A stretch of 64,000 nucleotides of DNA from Rossellomorea aquimaris (GTDB taxonomy: Bacteria > Bacillota > Bacilli > Bacillales > Bacillaceae_B). A program made the position numbers and the translations under genes. The notes beneath the pieces are model-generated. The model worked only from the letters and a program-made list of their open reading frames with translations. It was not told the DNA's origin and did not search any database. Shown in pieces: positions 63,966 through 64,000 of the stretch. Positions within the stretch are counted from its first letter, which is position 1, and every line of letters starts with the position of its first letter. The stretch lies in assembly GCF_000935355.1 (NCBI RefSeq), contig NZ_JXZC01000009.1:82993-146992 (forward strand). Reading direction: 5' to 3'.

Positions 63966-64000
63966 TGTCAAGGCGGACTGACCAAGCCGCCTCCGCTTTT
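63966..64000 (+). repeat. right-hand fragment of the dispersed palindromic repeat
   Basis: The end of the window reads AAGGCGGACTGACCAAG then CCGCCTCCGCTTTT, sharing with repeat copy A a 23-base right end from CTGACC to CTTTT. The left half is not found upstream, and the window ends right at the border. The 150 bases from ypbH to here show no gene. Confidence 0.7.

Overview
The window is chromosomal DNA from a low-GC, endospore-forming Gram-positive bacterium of the family Bacillaceae. The gene order follows the Bacillus subtilis yqj-yqk-spo-ypu-res-ypb segment closely: namA, proI, yqjP, yqjQ, polY2/yqjX, yqkB-F, nudF, spoIIM, fur, xerD, drm-punA-pdp, dacF-spoIIA, spoVA, lysA, ribT, scpAB, dacB-spmAB, rluB, resABCDE, sigX-rsiX, ribU, fer, ypbB-recS-ypbD-ypbE, ypbF, ypbG, ypbH. 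Sporulation sigma-type promoters (F, G, E, H), T-box and FMN leaders and many intrinsic terminators support this. Differences from B. subtilis (extra cotJ, glcU-gdh and ketone-body genes, an incomplete spoVA operon) suggest a related genus such as Rossellomorea; that placement is inference. I saw no tRNA or rRNA gene, CRISPR array, prophage or insertion sequence.

Layout. 1-9.2 kb: phosphatase and acetyltransferase genes, namA, a glycosyltransferase, T-box-controlled proI, yqjP/yqjQ, a lipoprotein, and a glcU-gdh glucose uptake/oxidation pair. 9.2-14.3 kb: an SOS-type polymerase gene (polY2) with a single-base frameshift behind two LexA-box-like sites, its partner yqjX, two Fe-S related genes, an antibiotic-phosphotransferase-like gene with an in-frame 9-bp tandem repeat, and yqkD. 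14.3-18.1 kb: HMG-CoA lyase divergent from thiolase-scoA-scoB, an acetoacetate/ketone-body module. 18.1-27.3 kb: yqkE, yqkF, the tiny divisome inhibitor gene mciZ, nudF, spoIIM, fur, yqzK, xerD, and drm-punA-pdp for nucleoside breakdown. 27.3-41.4 kb: a sporulation and chromosome-segregation block (dacF, spoIIAA-AB-sigF, spoVA genes, lysA, ribT, scpAB, dacB-spmAB, rluB). 41.6-49.7 kb: cytochrome c biogenesis and redox signalling (resABCDE), then the ECF sigma factor sigX and its anti-sigma rsiX behind a sigma-X type promoter. 49.7-52.1 kb: two tandem 115-bp palindromic repeats, a sigma-E-type promoter with an M23/LysM endopeptidase, and FMN-riboswitch-controlled ribU. 52.1-64 kb: fer, ypbB-recS-ypbD-ypbE, a PAP2 phosphatase with a GT4 glycosyltransferase, ypbF, the cotJABC spore-coat operon, a CBS protein, ypbG, a CarH-like B12/MerR regulator and the MecA paralogue ypbH.

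How the genes work together. Most of the window serves the sporulation timeline: SpoIIAB/AA/SigF switch on forespore transcription; MciZ blocks FtsZ and SpoIIM supports engulfment in the mother cell; DacB, SpmA, SpmB and DacF shape the cortex; SpoVA proteins handle dipicolinate; CotJ proteins enter the coat. ResABC and ResDE form the respiratory and heme-attachment arm.

The observations most worth following are the tandem palindromic repeats, whose two copies differ by compensatory base changes in three separate stems, and a CarH-like gene that keeps the adenosylcobalamin photoreceptor residues and has 11-bp direct repeats over its own -35 box. Others are the missing spoVAC-AD-AEB genes, a probable ypuI remnant, a structured resA leader, and a start codon whose ribosome binding site lies inside a terminator hairpin.
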